This document shows, piece by piece, positions 47,806-58,125 of a DNA stretch of 64,000 nucleotides. Location: assembly GCA_037039685.1 (NCBI GenBank), contig JAWNGF010000012.1, positions 744,001-808,000 of the forward strand, written 5' to 3'. The notes under the pieces are model-generated. The model did no database searches. It saw only the letters and a list, made by a program, of their open reading frames with translations, and was not told the DNA's origin. Source of the stretch: Ceratobasidium sp. AG-K. Its lineage: Eukaryota; Basidiomycota; Agaricomycetes; Cantharellales; Ceratobasidiaceae. The stretch's first letter is position 1; every line of letters starts with the position of its first letter. Position numbers and translations under genes: made by a program.

Positions 47806-49152
47806 AGCCTCAGTGATGTCTTTTCCCGATTCGATGTCTGAAGAGATTTCTTCAATCTGAGCTTCAAACCCTGAGGCTGTGTTCTTGGAAGGACAGACTC
47901 TTGCTGAGTGTCCCTTGCTGCCACAGGTGAAGCAAATCATTGGTACTTTTCCTTTTCCATCAAGATCCATTACATTGGGGTCTTTAGCTGGAGTGGACGA
48001 TTTGGGTGTTTGAATGATAGGAGCATTGAAGGTACTGGTTTGGGTGTCTTTTTGAATTGCTCCAAAAGGGACATTTCCTTTTGTCCCGTCGTCCCAGGAG
48101 ATCTGTGGAACTGGACGGCCCTTGGCGTTTCTGGTAATGCTTGAGATTTTGCCGTATTGCACCCCCCCTGTAGGTTTTGACATAAAGACACAATCGTTTA
48201 CATTGAATCTTTGACCCAGTGAGGTGTTTGGAGTGCTTGTGGTTGTCTTGGAAGTAGTTTGTTTCAAAGTGCTGGTTTGTGGGCTTTGCAATTTCTTTGG
48301 TGCATTAATGGCATTCATTGTGGAGTCAATTTCCAGGGCTCTTTTGCAAACTTGGTTGAATGTCCTTGTTGCTTCATGGGGTTTAAAGTTCTGTGACACC
48401 ATGGCCATCTTGATTTCATCCTTAAGACCGTCATAGAAATCATCACAAAGTACTCAATCAGTGTACCCGAGTACCGATGAATAAGTAACAAAGTCTTGTA
48501 GATAATCTTGGACAGAGTTCTTCTGGATCAATTTCTTGTATAGTTGTCTATATTGGTCAATCTTGTGAACATTGCCAAACCTAGCTTGCATTTTGTTCCA
48601 GAATTCATCCATGTTGTGTAGCCAATTTGTTGCTCCCCTTCTTGCTGTGTCTACATCAATTCCAGGTTGCATCCATACATAGGCAGGCCCCTTGCAATAA
48701 CCCATGATATAAGTGATTTTTTGTTCTGTGGTTGCTTGTGGGGATGTGTGATTTATGTACAAAGTACATTGCGACTTAAACTCATCAAATTTATCTACAT
48801 CTCCAGAAAATTCTTCTGGGGGATGCATTTTGAGTTTGTATCCTGGGGTGGTTGTTGAGGCAGTGGTGGAGGGTGTTGCACCTAGGTTTGCAAGTGACTG
48901 AGACACCGCATTCATTAATTGGTGAAGGGGTGCAATTTGTGCAGTTTAATTCTGAATTGCATGGATATCTGCAATGTTATTGTCAATTCCCTGTTCTAGG
49001 GTAGAGGTGATACCATTTAAGGCATTAATATGGCCATTAATTTTTTGTACTTCATCTATTAAGGCATTGATTGCATGTGCAACTACATCAGGTCCGGATG
49101 TTGCTGAAATTTGGGTAAATCCCCCTTGACTAGGTGATGGGGCTCTTGACAT
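47806..49152 (-). pseudogene. LTR-1 gag
   Basis: It starts at ATG 49152 (MSRAPSPSQGGFTQIS). The capsid-like core holds YKLKMHPPEEFSGDVDKFDEF and FWNKMQARFGNVHKIDQYRQLY. The zinc knuckle is CFTCGSKGHSARVC near 47900. A TAA at about 48943 (CAA in LTR-2) and a TGA at about 48454 (shared with LTR-2) break it. Gag ends before the pol start at 47764. Confidence 0.85.
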
Positions 49153-49176
49153 ATTGGAGCGGGGCAAAAGGTAGAT

Positions 49177-49428
49177 TTATTGGGATCCAAGGCTGTACAA
49201 AATATCACGGATTCTTCTTCGAACCCTTCTGTCTTTAATGATGCGCAAACTTCTCAAAAATACCAATTCAAGACTTTTGTCTTCCAAGAACAACACATTG
49301 ATTACTCCTAGTTTGTCATACTGTTTGTATATGTAGTTACAATGAACGTCTTCAATAAAGAGCTTTAGGGATTCTAGTCTAAGCTGTTCCCTGTGTTGTT
49401 CCTGTGTGAGTTGAGGTCTTGGTCCCAC
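49177..49428 (-). CDS. 83-codon basic ORF between the coiled-coil ORF and gag (LTR-1)
   Basis: Open for 83 codons with RLESLKLFIEDVHCNYIYK and RSLRIIKDRRVRRRIRDIL; basic and helical at the C-terminus. It overlaps the end of the preceding coiled-coil ORF by 55 bases in another frame and ends 22 bp before gag. LTR-2 has the same ORF with the same overlap. It may be a separate small protein or the second half of a frameshift product. Unknown family. Confidence 0.5.
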   Translation of the reverse strand: MGPRPQLTQEQHREQLRLESLKLFIEDVHCNYIYKQYDKLGVINVLFLEDKSLELVFLRSLRIIKDRRVRRRIRDILYSLGSQ

Positions 49429-49988
49429 TGAAAAGGGTTGGGTGCAATGGTATTCAGGTGATTTAGAAGGCAGTAATCCTGGTTAATAGGAATACGCACT
49501 TCTGCTGCAAGATGACAGTATTTGCCCTTGATTTTGTCTTTAAGGGTTTCAATAGTACGCCACTGACGTTTGTTGTTGTTGATGAGGGTTTTGACCTTTC
49601 GAGTGTGTTTTTCTTGGAATTTAATAAGTTGGTTGCAATTTTCAATCAAGACGCGGGTTTGTTCTTGCAAGCGCTCGACTTCAATATTGGTGTCAGCTAG
49701 ATTTATGCTTTGGACACAATCTTGATTGGCTTGTTGCTTGTTTGTGTTGTTGAGGTTAATTTCGATGAACTCAAGCCTTGAATGAAGAGATTGATAATTG
49801 GCTTTGAGTTGATTGTGGTTTTTGTTGTTTCTGGTACGTTCGACCCTTAAATCCTCTGCTTGTTCGACTTGATCTTCTTCTAGTACTTCAATTCGATTGT
49901 TTAATTCGTCAACTTTGGTGTCTAGATCAAGTACAAAATCTTTTAGTCTAAAGACTGCTTTGCAGAGGCTAAAAAATGCGGGAAACAC
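49374..49988 (-). CDS. Coiled-coil ORF upstream of gag in LTR-1
   Basis: About 204 codons starting near FSLCKAVFRLKDFVLDLDTK. Heptad-like patterns run through most of it (VDELNNRIEVLEEDQVEQAEDL, RLQEQTRVLIENCNQLIKFQ), so it should form a long coiled coil. No ATG is found near the left end; the frame opens at a GTG after a stop, so the true start may be spliced or initiated otherwise. LTR-2 carries the same ORF damaged by a CGA-to-TGA change. Unusual for Gypsy elements, which normally start with gag. Confidence 0.6.
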   Translation of the reverse strand: MFPAFFSLCKAVFRLKDFVLDLDTKVDELNNRIEVLEEDQVEQAEDLRVERTRNNKNHNQLKANYQSLHSRLEFIEINLNNTNKQQANQDCVQSINLADTNIEVERLQEQTRVLIENCNQLIKFQEKHTRKVKTLINNNKRQWRTIETLKDKIKGKYCHLAAEVRIPINQDYCLLNHLNTIAPNPFQWDQDLNSHRNNTGNSLD

Positions 49989-50475
49989 TTTTAAGGTTAA
50001 TTAGTTAGTTACTAATTAGTCCCTTTTTAGTGCGTACTGATGGAAACGACAAGTTGATGTGGTTCTTGATGGATGAGAGTGTTAACTTGGGTGGTGCTCT
50101 GACCACTTTCCAGTTTTTGCTTGAGAGGATCTGGCTTCCTCAAGATGTTGATTTGGATGTGAAGGGTGCTAGACGCTAAGCTTTTGCTTTATATACTCCT
50201 TTTCTGATCTTATCAGTTATCAACAGCCTTAGGCGGGCGTGATAGCAACAGTGTATAACAGAGTAAGGGTGTATTTAGCTGACTAAAGCTGCTATGACCC
50301 AAAAGAGGATAACAATTGGGTTCACTGACAGCGTATAGCGACGTGGGACTACTGGTCTATATCAAGTATAGCTCTTTGTCTGTTGTACTATGCCCGTTTT
50401 CCCATGTACGTTATATCTACTTGGTGGAAAAGCAGGAGCTTTTAAGGCTGATGCTTTTTAAAAGGCTTGACCTAA
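49989..50475 (-). other. 5' leader of LTR-1
   Basis: Untranslated leader of about 490 bp between the 5' LTR and the coiled-coil ORF. Nothing else is recognised. Confidence 0.5.
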
Positions 50476-50887
50476 TGTCCCGACTTGGGTCTATTAGGTA
50501 TATAAGGTTAAGGGGTTCGACTTAGACAAGTCTTAGAACCCAAGGAGTAGTGATAGTAAGAGGATTTGATTGAGCAAGTCCTAGTGGAGAGGGGGTCAAG
50601 CCCCGTCGTTAACTGGCTTGACCTCTGGGTTTATATACATTAGGGATCAAAGCCATGTCATCATCTATCAGTGTGGGAAAGCCGAGTACAACCAATGATA
50701 AGCAAGATAAGAGATATGAATCAACATTCTGGAAGTTCTGGAAGCATCACCAATATCAAATGAAAAGACAAATACATCACCTGATACAAGTTAAGTGCCA
50801 GAGGACATTTGTACCGAAAAAGGAAAGTGTTTGGAAAAAAAGATATAACATCAGAATAAAATGTCTGAGCTTAGTAAGCTCATGACA
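50476..50887 (-). repeat. 5' LTR of LTR-1
   Basis: 412 bp. Read on plus it starts TGTCCCGACTTGGG and ends CTCATGACA, followed by the duplication GATGG. Confidence 0.9.
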
Positions 50888-51177
50888 GATGGTAAAAGCA
50901 TATAAATAAATCTACACAGAAAGCGAAAAAAGCTAGAATAGAAGGCAATTCAGTGTGAACATGATAAAACACCCAAAAATGCAAACATACCATAATGTGA
51001 ACAAGAAACAAAGTCAGTCCATAAGATGGAGCAATCGGGGCTGAAAGTGGGTCAGTCAGGCCCTTAGGCGCAACTAGCACCCAACCTTGTACTAAGACAA
51101 AGTTGTTATTGGGACTTGTGCAAAGTATATTAAAATCTTACCAGGTGTGTTAGATAACCAACTCAACAAGCTCCTTC

Positions 51178-51591
51178 TGTCATGAGCTGACTAAGCTCAG
51201 ACATTTTATTCTGATGTTATATCTTTTTTTCCAAACACTTTCCTTTTTTGGTACAAATGTCCTCTGGCGCTTAACTTGTATCATGTGATGTATTTGTCTT
51301 TCCATTTGATATTGGTGATGCTTCCAGAACTTCCAGAATGTTAAGTCATATCTCTTATCTCACTTATCATTGGTTGTACTTGGCTTTCCCACACTGATAG
51401 ATGATGACATGGCTTTGATCCCTCATGTATATAAACCCAGAGGTCAAGCCAGTTAACGACAAGGCTTGACCTCCTCTCCACTAGGACTTGCTCAATCAAA
51501 TCCTCCTGCTATCACTACTCCTTGGGTTCTAAGACTTGTCTAAGTCAAACCCCTTAACCTTTTATATACCTAATTGACCCAAGTTGGGACA
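51178..51591 (+). repeat. 5' LTR of LTR-2
   Basis: 414 bp, TGTCATGAGCTGAC to AGTTGGGACA. TATATAAAC near 51428 is a likely core promoter. Confidence 0.92.
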
Positions 51592-52080
51592 TTAGGTCAA
51601 GCCTTTTAAAAGCATCAGCCTTAAAAAAGCTCCTGCTTTTCCACCAGGTAGATAGAACGTACACGGGAAAACGGGCATAGTACAACAGACAAAGAGCTAT
51701 ACTTGATATAGACCAGTAGTCCCACGTCGCTATACGCTGTCAGTGAACCCAATTGTTATCCTCTTTTGGGTCATAGCGGCTTTAGTCAGCTAAATACACC
51801 CTTACTCTGTTATACACTGTTGCTATCACGCCCGCCCAAGGCTGTTGATAACTGATATGATCAGAAAAGGAGTATATAAAGCAAAAGCTTAGCGTTTAGC
51901 ACCCTTCACATCCAATCAACATCTTGAGGAAGCCAGATCCTCTCAAGCAAAAACTGGAAAGTGGTTGGAGCACCACCCAAGTTAACACTCTCATCCATCA
52001 AGAACCACATCAACTAGTCGTTTCCATCAGTACGCACTACAAAAGGATTAATTAGTAACTAACTAATTAACCTTGAAAGT
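51592..52080 (+). other. 5' leader of LTR-2
   Basis: Untranslated leader of about 490 bp. It has a TATATAAAGC stretch near 51874. No coding content is recognised. Confidence 0.5.
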
Positions 52081-52693
52081 GTTCCCCGCATTTTTTAGCC
52101 TCTGCAAAGCAGTCTTTAGACTAAAAGATTTTGTACTTGATCTAGACACCAAAGTCGACAAATTAAACAGTTGAATTGAAGTACTAGAAGAAGATCAAGT
52201 TGAACAAGCAGAGGATTTAAGGGTCAAATGTACCAGAAACAACAAAAATCACAATCAACTCGAAGCCAATTATCAATCTCTTCATTCAAGGCTTGAGTTT
52301 ATCAAAATTAACCTCGAGAACAAAAACAAACAACAAGCCAATCAAGATTGTGTCCAAAGCATAAATCTAGCTGACACCAATATTGAAGTCAAGCGCTTGC
52401 AAGAACAAACCCGTGTCTTGATCGAAAATTGCAATCAACTTACAAAAATCCAAGAAAAACACACTCAAAAGGTCAAAACCCTCATCAACAACAACAAACG
52501 TCAGTGGCGTACTATCAAAACCCTTAAAGACAAAATCAAGGGCAAATACTGTCATCTTGCAGCAGAAGTGCGTATTCCTATTAATCAGGATTACCGCCTT
52601 CTAAATCACCTGAATACCATTGCACCCAACCCTTTTCAGTGGGACCAAGACCTCAACTCACACAGGAACAACACAGGGAACAGCTTAGACTAG
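52081..52693 (+). pseudogene. Coiled-coil ORF upstream of gag in LTR-2, with a stop
   Basis: The counterpart of the LTR-1 ORF. A TGA near 52171 replaces the CGA (Arg) of LTR-1 in NNRIEVLEED. The rest (LQEQTRVLIENCNQLTKIQ, INNNKRQWRTIKTLKDKIKG) is open to 52693. Confidence 0.6.
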
Positions 52694-52890
52694 AATCCCT
52701 AAAACTCTTTATTGAAGACGTTCATTGTAACTACATATACAAACAGTACGACAAACTAGGAGTAATCAACACATTGTTCTTGGAAGACAAAAATCTTGAA
52801 TTGGTATTTTTGAGAAGTTTGCGCATCATTAAAGACAGAAGGGTTCGAAGAAGAATCCGTGATATTTTGTACAGCCTTGGATCCCAATAA
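52639..52890 (+). CDS. 83-codon basic ORF between the coiled-coil ORF and gag (LTR-2)
   Basis: Same 83 codons as in LTR-1 with a few substitutions (GVINTLFLEDKNLELV here). It overlaps the coiled-coil ORF by 55 bases, as in LTR-1, and its frame is still intact. Confidence 0.5.
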   Translation: MGPRPQLTQEQHREQLRLESLKLFIEDVHCNYIYKQYDKLGVINTLFLEDKNLELVFLRSLRIIKDRRVRRRIRDILYSLGSQ

Positions 52891-52914
52891 ATCTACCTTT
52901 TGCCCCGCTCCAAT

Positions 52915-54267
52915 ATGTCAAGAGCCCCATCACCTAGTCAAGGGGGATTTACCCAAATTTCAGCAACATCCTGACCCAATGTAGTTGCACATGCAATCAA
53001 TGCCTTAATAGACAAAGTGCGAAAAATCAACGGTCATATTAATGCCTTGAATGGTATCACCTCTACCCTAGAACAGGGAATTGACAATAACATTGCAGAT
53101 ATCCATGCAATTCAAAATCAAACTGCACAAATTGCACCCCTTCACCAATTAATGAATGCGGTGTCTCAGTCACTTGCAAACCTAGGTGCAACACCCTCCA
53201 CCACTGCCTCAACAACCACCCCAGGATACAAACTCAAAATGCATCCCCCAGAAGAATTTTCTGGAGATGTAGATAAATTTGATGAGTTTAAGTCGCAATG
53301 TACTTTGTACATAAATCACACATCCCCACAAGCAACCACAGAACAAAAAATCACTTATATCATGGGTTATTGCAAGGGGCCTGCCTATGTATGGATGCAA
53401 CCTGGAATTGATGTAGACACGGCAAGAAGGGGAGCAACAAATTGGCTACACAACATGGATGAATTCTGGAACAAAATGCAAGCTAGGTTTGGCAATGTTC
53501 ACAAGATTGACCAATATAGACAACTATACAAGAAATTGATCCAGAAGAACTCTGTCCAAGATTATCTACAAGACTTTGTTACTTATTCATTGGTACTCAG
53601 GTACACTGATTGAGTACTTTGTGATGATTTCTATGACGGTCTTAAGGATGAGATCAAGATGGCCATGGTGTCACAGAACTTTAAACCCCATGAAGCAACA
53701 AGGACATTCAACCAAGTTTGCAAAAGAGCCCTAGAAATTGACTCCACAATGAATGCCATTAATGCACCAAAGAAATTGCAAAGCCCACAAACCAGCACTT
53801 CGAAACAAACTACTTCCAAGACAACCACAAGCACTCCAAACACCTCACTGGGTCAAAGATTCAATGTACACAATTGTGTCTTTATGTCAAAACCTACAGG
53901 GGGGGTGCAATACGGCAAAATCTCAAGCATTACCAGAAACGCCAAGGGCTGTCCAGTTCCACAGATCTCCTGGGACAATGGGACAAAAGGAAATGTCCCT
54001 TTTGGAGCGATTCAAAAAGACACCTGATCCAGTACCTTCAACGCTCCTATCATTCAAACACCCAAATCGTCCACTCCTACTAAAGACCCCAATGCAATGG
54101 AACTTGATGGCAAGGGAAAGGGACCAATGATTTGCTTCACCTGTGGCAGCAAGGGACACTCAGCAAGAGTCTGTCCTTCCAAGAACACAGCCTCAGGGTT
54201 TGAAGCTCAGATTGAAGAAATCTCTTCAGACATCGAATCGGGAAAAGACATCACTGAGGCTTATTAA
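52915..54267 (+). pseudogene. LTR-2 gag
   Basis: It starts at ATG 52915 (MSRAPSPSQGGF). It has TGA stops near 52971, at about 53611 (shared with LTR-1) and near 54026 (CAA in LTR-1). The capsid-like core and the zinc knuckle CFTCGSKGHSARVC (near 54135) are kept. It ends at TAA 54265. Confidence 0.85.
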
Positions 54268-54302
54268 GGAGCCAAGTACTTGGTGATATATGAGCTAGTA
54301 AT

Positions 54303-57300
54303 ATGGATGAACTGGAAATCATGTCAATATCAAATGAAAACCAATTATACCTTGATTTCACCGCTCATCCACTAGCTACGGCTCCTGATTCTAAGTCAGT
54401 TAACAAATCCGAAAAATTCTCTGGCCAAGCACTCCTTGATTGCGGCGCAACCTCCTGTTTCATCAACCCTTCGCTAGCAAAAGGGGCAAACCTTCCCCTG
54501 TTCCAACACAAAAAACCAAAGACTCTGCGAGTTATAGACAGAAGAGAAGTTTCATCTGGAAAAGTCACCCACTATACCAAATTTAAACTTGTCATGGGAA
54601 CACATTCCAGTGAAATAGAATGTCATGTCACAAACATTGGAAGACACCCCATTGTACTCAGGATGTCATGGCTCAAGAAACATAACCCACAAATTAATTG
54701 GAAAAATAGGACAATTGCATACACAAGCAAATTCTGCTCAAAAAACTGCCTAGAAGCCCCTTCTACACTCCAAATTGCAGCTGAAACTACATTACCAGAG
54801 GAATACAAAGAGTTTGCAGATGTATTTGACGAGTCCAGATTAGAAGAACTCCCACCTCACAGGCCAACTGACATTACACTCGACCTCCTACCAGAAGCTA
54901 AACTAAAGCATGGCCCTATTTACAAAACATCCCCAGCTGAAGAAAAAGAAATGAAGAAAGTACTAGAAACCCTTATCCGAAGGGGACACATTCAGATTTC
55001 TAAGTCTCCTTTGGCTTCCGCAGTTCTATTTGTCAAAAAACCACATCCAGAAGATCCAAACAATCCAGAGTTACGCTTTTGCGTTGACTACAGATATGTG
55101 AATTTGCTATGCAAATTCAACGCAAGTGGAATACCTCTACTGGACCAATGGTTAAGGGCCCTGGAAGGATTTGTCATTGGCACCACTCTAGACTTGGCAC
55201 AGGGATTCCATCAAACCCAAATAGCAGCAGGCCATGAATGGAAAACAGCATTCAAAACTCAATACGGCATGTATGAATGGAAAGTCATGCCCTTTGGTCT
55301 CAAAAACGCTCCATCAAGCTTCCAGTCCCTAATGAACTCTATATTCAGAGACATTATGGGGGTTTTTGTACTCGTATACATTGATGACATCTTTGTTTTT
55401 TCCAAACGAGTCGAAGATCACCCAGGACACGTGAAAGAGGTGCTAAGAAGACTAACGGAACACAAGTTAGTTGCAAAATTAAGGAAATGCAAGTTCCACC
55501 AGACCAAACTGGACTGGGTAGGATTGGTCATTTCCAATAAAGGAATCAAAACGGATCAGGAAAAGGTCACGGTGGCTATGAATTGGAAAGCACCCAAGAA
55601 TGTCAAACAAGTTCAAGAGTTCCTAGGATTTGTCAACTTCTATTGAAGATTCATTCAAGACTTTGCCGGCAAAGCCAGACCTCTATATAACCTACTTAAG
55701 AAGGATCGAAAGTGGCAGTGGACAAGCAAAGAACAAGAGGCCATGAATGCACTAAAAGAAGCTCTTAAGGTGGCACCTGTAATGATGCAGCCGAATCAAA
55801 ATAAGGAATTTTTCCTCAAGACAGATGCGTCGGGATTTGCCACAGGAGCAGTTTTATCTCAGAAGGATGAAGAAGGGAAATTACACCCTGTAGCTTTTCT
55901 TTCTAAATCACTGAATCTGGCTGAACAAAACTATGACATTTTTGACAAAGAACTATTAGCAATCATTAGAGCCTTCAAAGAATGGCGCCACTTACTTCAA
56001 GGCACAGAAAAAGCCATTCAAGTAATAACAGATCACAAAAATTTGGAATACTTCTCTTCATCCAAACAATTGAACCAACACCAAATCCGCTGGATGAATT
56101 TCTTGGTGGACTTCAACTTCCAAATCTTGTACAGGCCAGGAAACCAAAACAAAAAAGCAGACATTCTCTTGAGGCGATATGACCTAGAACCTTTGGGGGG
56201 GGTAGAGAACCAAGTTCTCCTCAAACCAGACATTTTTATTTCGGCTATTACCCCTGACCAGGAGATTAACAATCTAATCAGAGAAGCAATCCTCAAAGAC
56301 CCCAGATTAGAGGAAGCCCACAATAAGCTGAGAAACGGAGAAAAAGTCAAAGATTGGGAATACAGAGAAGGACTCCTAATGTTCAAAGGAAAGATTTTTG
56401 TCTGCAAGGATGAAACCGTCAGAAACCTGATATTGGAATCGCGCCATGACAATATTACAGCTGGGCATCCTGGACAAGCAAGAACATTGGAATTGGTCTC
56501 AAGAACTTACTACTGGCCAACCATGAAGAAATTTGTCAACTCTTATGTGTCACACTGCAAAACATGCATTCAAATTAAACCATCGAACCAACTCCCCACA
56601 GGACTACTGCGTCCTTTACATATTCCTGAGAGACCTTGGGAAGAGATCTCCTACAACATGATTGTAGGGCTCCCAGAATCAGAAGGATATGACACAATCT
56701 TGACAGTGGTAGATTGGTTCTCCAAGATGGCACACTATCTCCCTTGCAGATCAACAGCCACAGCAGTAGACATAGCCAATATCTTTGTTGCAAACATTTG
56801 GAAACTTCACGGCACCCCAAAAGCTTCAGTCTCGGATAGAGGATCCACTTTCAACTTGAAGTTCATTAGGCATCTGTACAAACGGTTGGACGTAAAACCT
56901 ACCTTCAGCACAGCCTATCATCCAAGGACAGACAGACAGTCAGAACAGGCAAACCAAGTCATTGAAATCTTTATCAGGGCTTTTGTCAACCATAGGCAAA
57001 ACAACTGGGTGGCCCTGCTCCCTATGGCAGAATTTGCTTACAACAATGGAATCCAAGCATCCACTGGCAAAACCCCTTTTCAAATCTGCCAGGGTTTCAA
57101 CCCTAGAATGAACATTGGGGAAGAGTCAGACTATACTGTTCATGAAGCTGATGCCCATGCAGAATTTCTGTTGAAAGGATATGACGAAGTTAAAGCCGCC
57201 CTCATTCTAGCAAATCAGTCCTATAAACACTACTTTGATAAAGGAGCCAAAGAACCAGAAGAGATAAACCCGGGAGATAAAGTCTGGCTTAATCATCAGA

Positions 57301-57701
57301 ACATTTCCACAGACAGACCCTCAGTAAAACTCTCCCACAAAGTTTTAGGCCCTTACAAAGTAATGGAAAAAGTAGGGACTCATGCCTTTAGACTGGAATT
57401 ACCAAAATCAATGAAGATTCATGCTGTCTTCCACGTCATGCTGCTCAAAAAATTCCACTCTGATCCCCATGGCCGCGAACCCACTCAACCACCCCCTATT
57501 GTCACACAAGAAGGAGAAGAAGAATGGTAAGTCAAAGAGATCCTTAATTCCAAGAAAATCCACCGTCAACTCCACTATTACATAAAGTGGAAAGGATACT
57601 CTCATGCAGACAACTCTTGGCAATCAAAGGAAGACCTCAAGAACACTCCTGAACTGGTTGATAAATTTCACAAACTCCACCCCACCGCGCCAGGCCCTTA
57701 G
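54303..57701 (+). pseudogene. LTR-2 pol: protease, RT, RNase H, integrase, chromodomain
   Basis: 1,132 codons to TAG 57699. The protease keeps its Asp (LLDCGATSCF). RT has YIDD; RNase H has KTDASGFATG; integrase has HPGQARTLEL with CKTCIQ and the DDE set (VVDWFSK, SDRGSTFN, HPRTDRQSEQ). The C-terminal chromodomain is HRQLHYYIKWKGYSHADNSW. A TGA at 55644 (after FVNFY, shared with LTR-1) and a TAA at 57528 (GAA in LTR-1) interrupt it. The least damaged of the two family B pol genes. Confidence 0.9.
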
Positions 57702-57711
57702 GAGGGGGTAA
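57696..57711 (+). promoter_or_regulatory. Polypurine tract of LTR-2
   Basis: CTTAGGAGGGGGTAA directly before the 3' LTR, overlapping the pol stop. Confidence 0.7.
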
Positions 57712-58125
57712 TGTCATGAGCTGACTAAGCTCAGACATTTTATTCTGATTTTATATCTTTTTTTCCGAACACTTTCCTTTTTTGGTACAAATGTCCTCTG
57801 GCACTTAACTTGTATTATGTGATGTATTTGTCTTTCCATTTGATATTAGTGATGCTTCCGGAACTTCCAGAATGTTGAGTCATATCTCTTATCTCGCTTA
57901 TCATTGGTTGTACTCAGCTTTCCCACACTGATAGATGATGACGTGGCTTTGATCCCTCATGTATATAAACCCAGAGGTCAAGCCAGTTAACGACAAGGCT
58001 TGACCTCCTCTCCACTAGGACTTGCTCAATCAAATCCTCTTACTATCACTACTCCTTGGGTTCTAAGACTTGTCTAAGTCAAACCCCTTAACCTTTTATA
58101 TACCTAATTGACCCAAGTTGGGACC
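57712..58125 (+). repeat. 3' LTR of LTR-2
   Basis: 414 bp, TGTCATGAGCTGAC to AGTTGGGACC, followed by CCTTC. Confidence 0.92.

Larger units (their letters stand above)
43945..50887 (-). mobile_element. LTR-1: Gypsy chromovirus-type retrotransposon (family B), minus strand
   Basis: LTRs of 411 and 412 bp lie at 43945-44355 and 50476-50887. The 5-bp duplication GATGG is at 43940-43944 and 50888-50892. On the minus strand the order is LTR, long leader, coiled-coil ORF, 83-codon ORF, gag, pol with chromodomain, LTR. Stops in gag and pol and an Asp-to-Asn change in the protease make it inactive. LTR-2 is a near-identical copy in the opposite orientation. Confidence 0.92.
51178..58125 (+). mobile_element. 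LTR-2: Gypsy chromovirus-type retrotransposon (family B), plus strand
   Basis: LTRs of 414 bp lie at 51178-51591 and 57712-58125. The duplication is CCTTC (51173-51177 and 58126-58130); the last base of the 3' LTR is C instead of A. Same structure as LTR-1. Stops in the 5' ORF, gag and pol make it inactive. It lies 285 bp from LTR-1 in opposite orientation. Confidence 0.92.
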
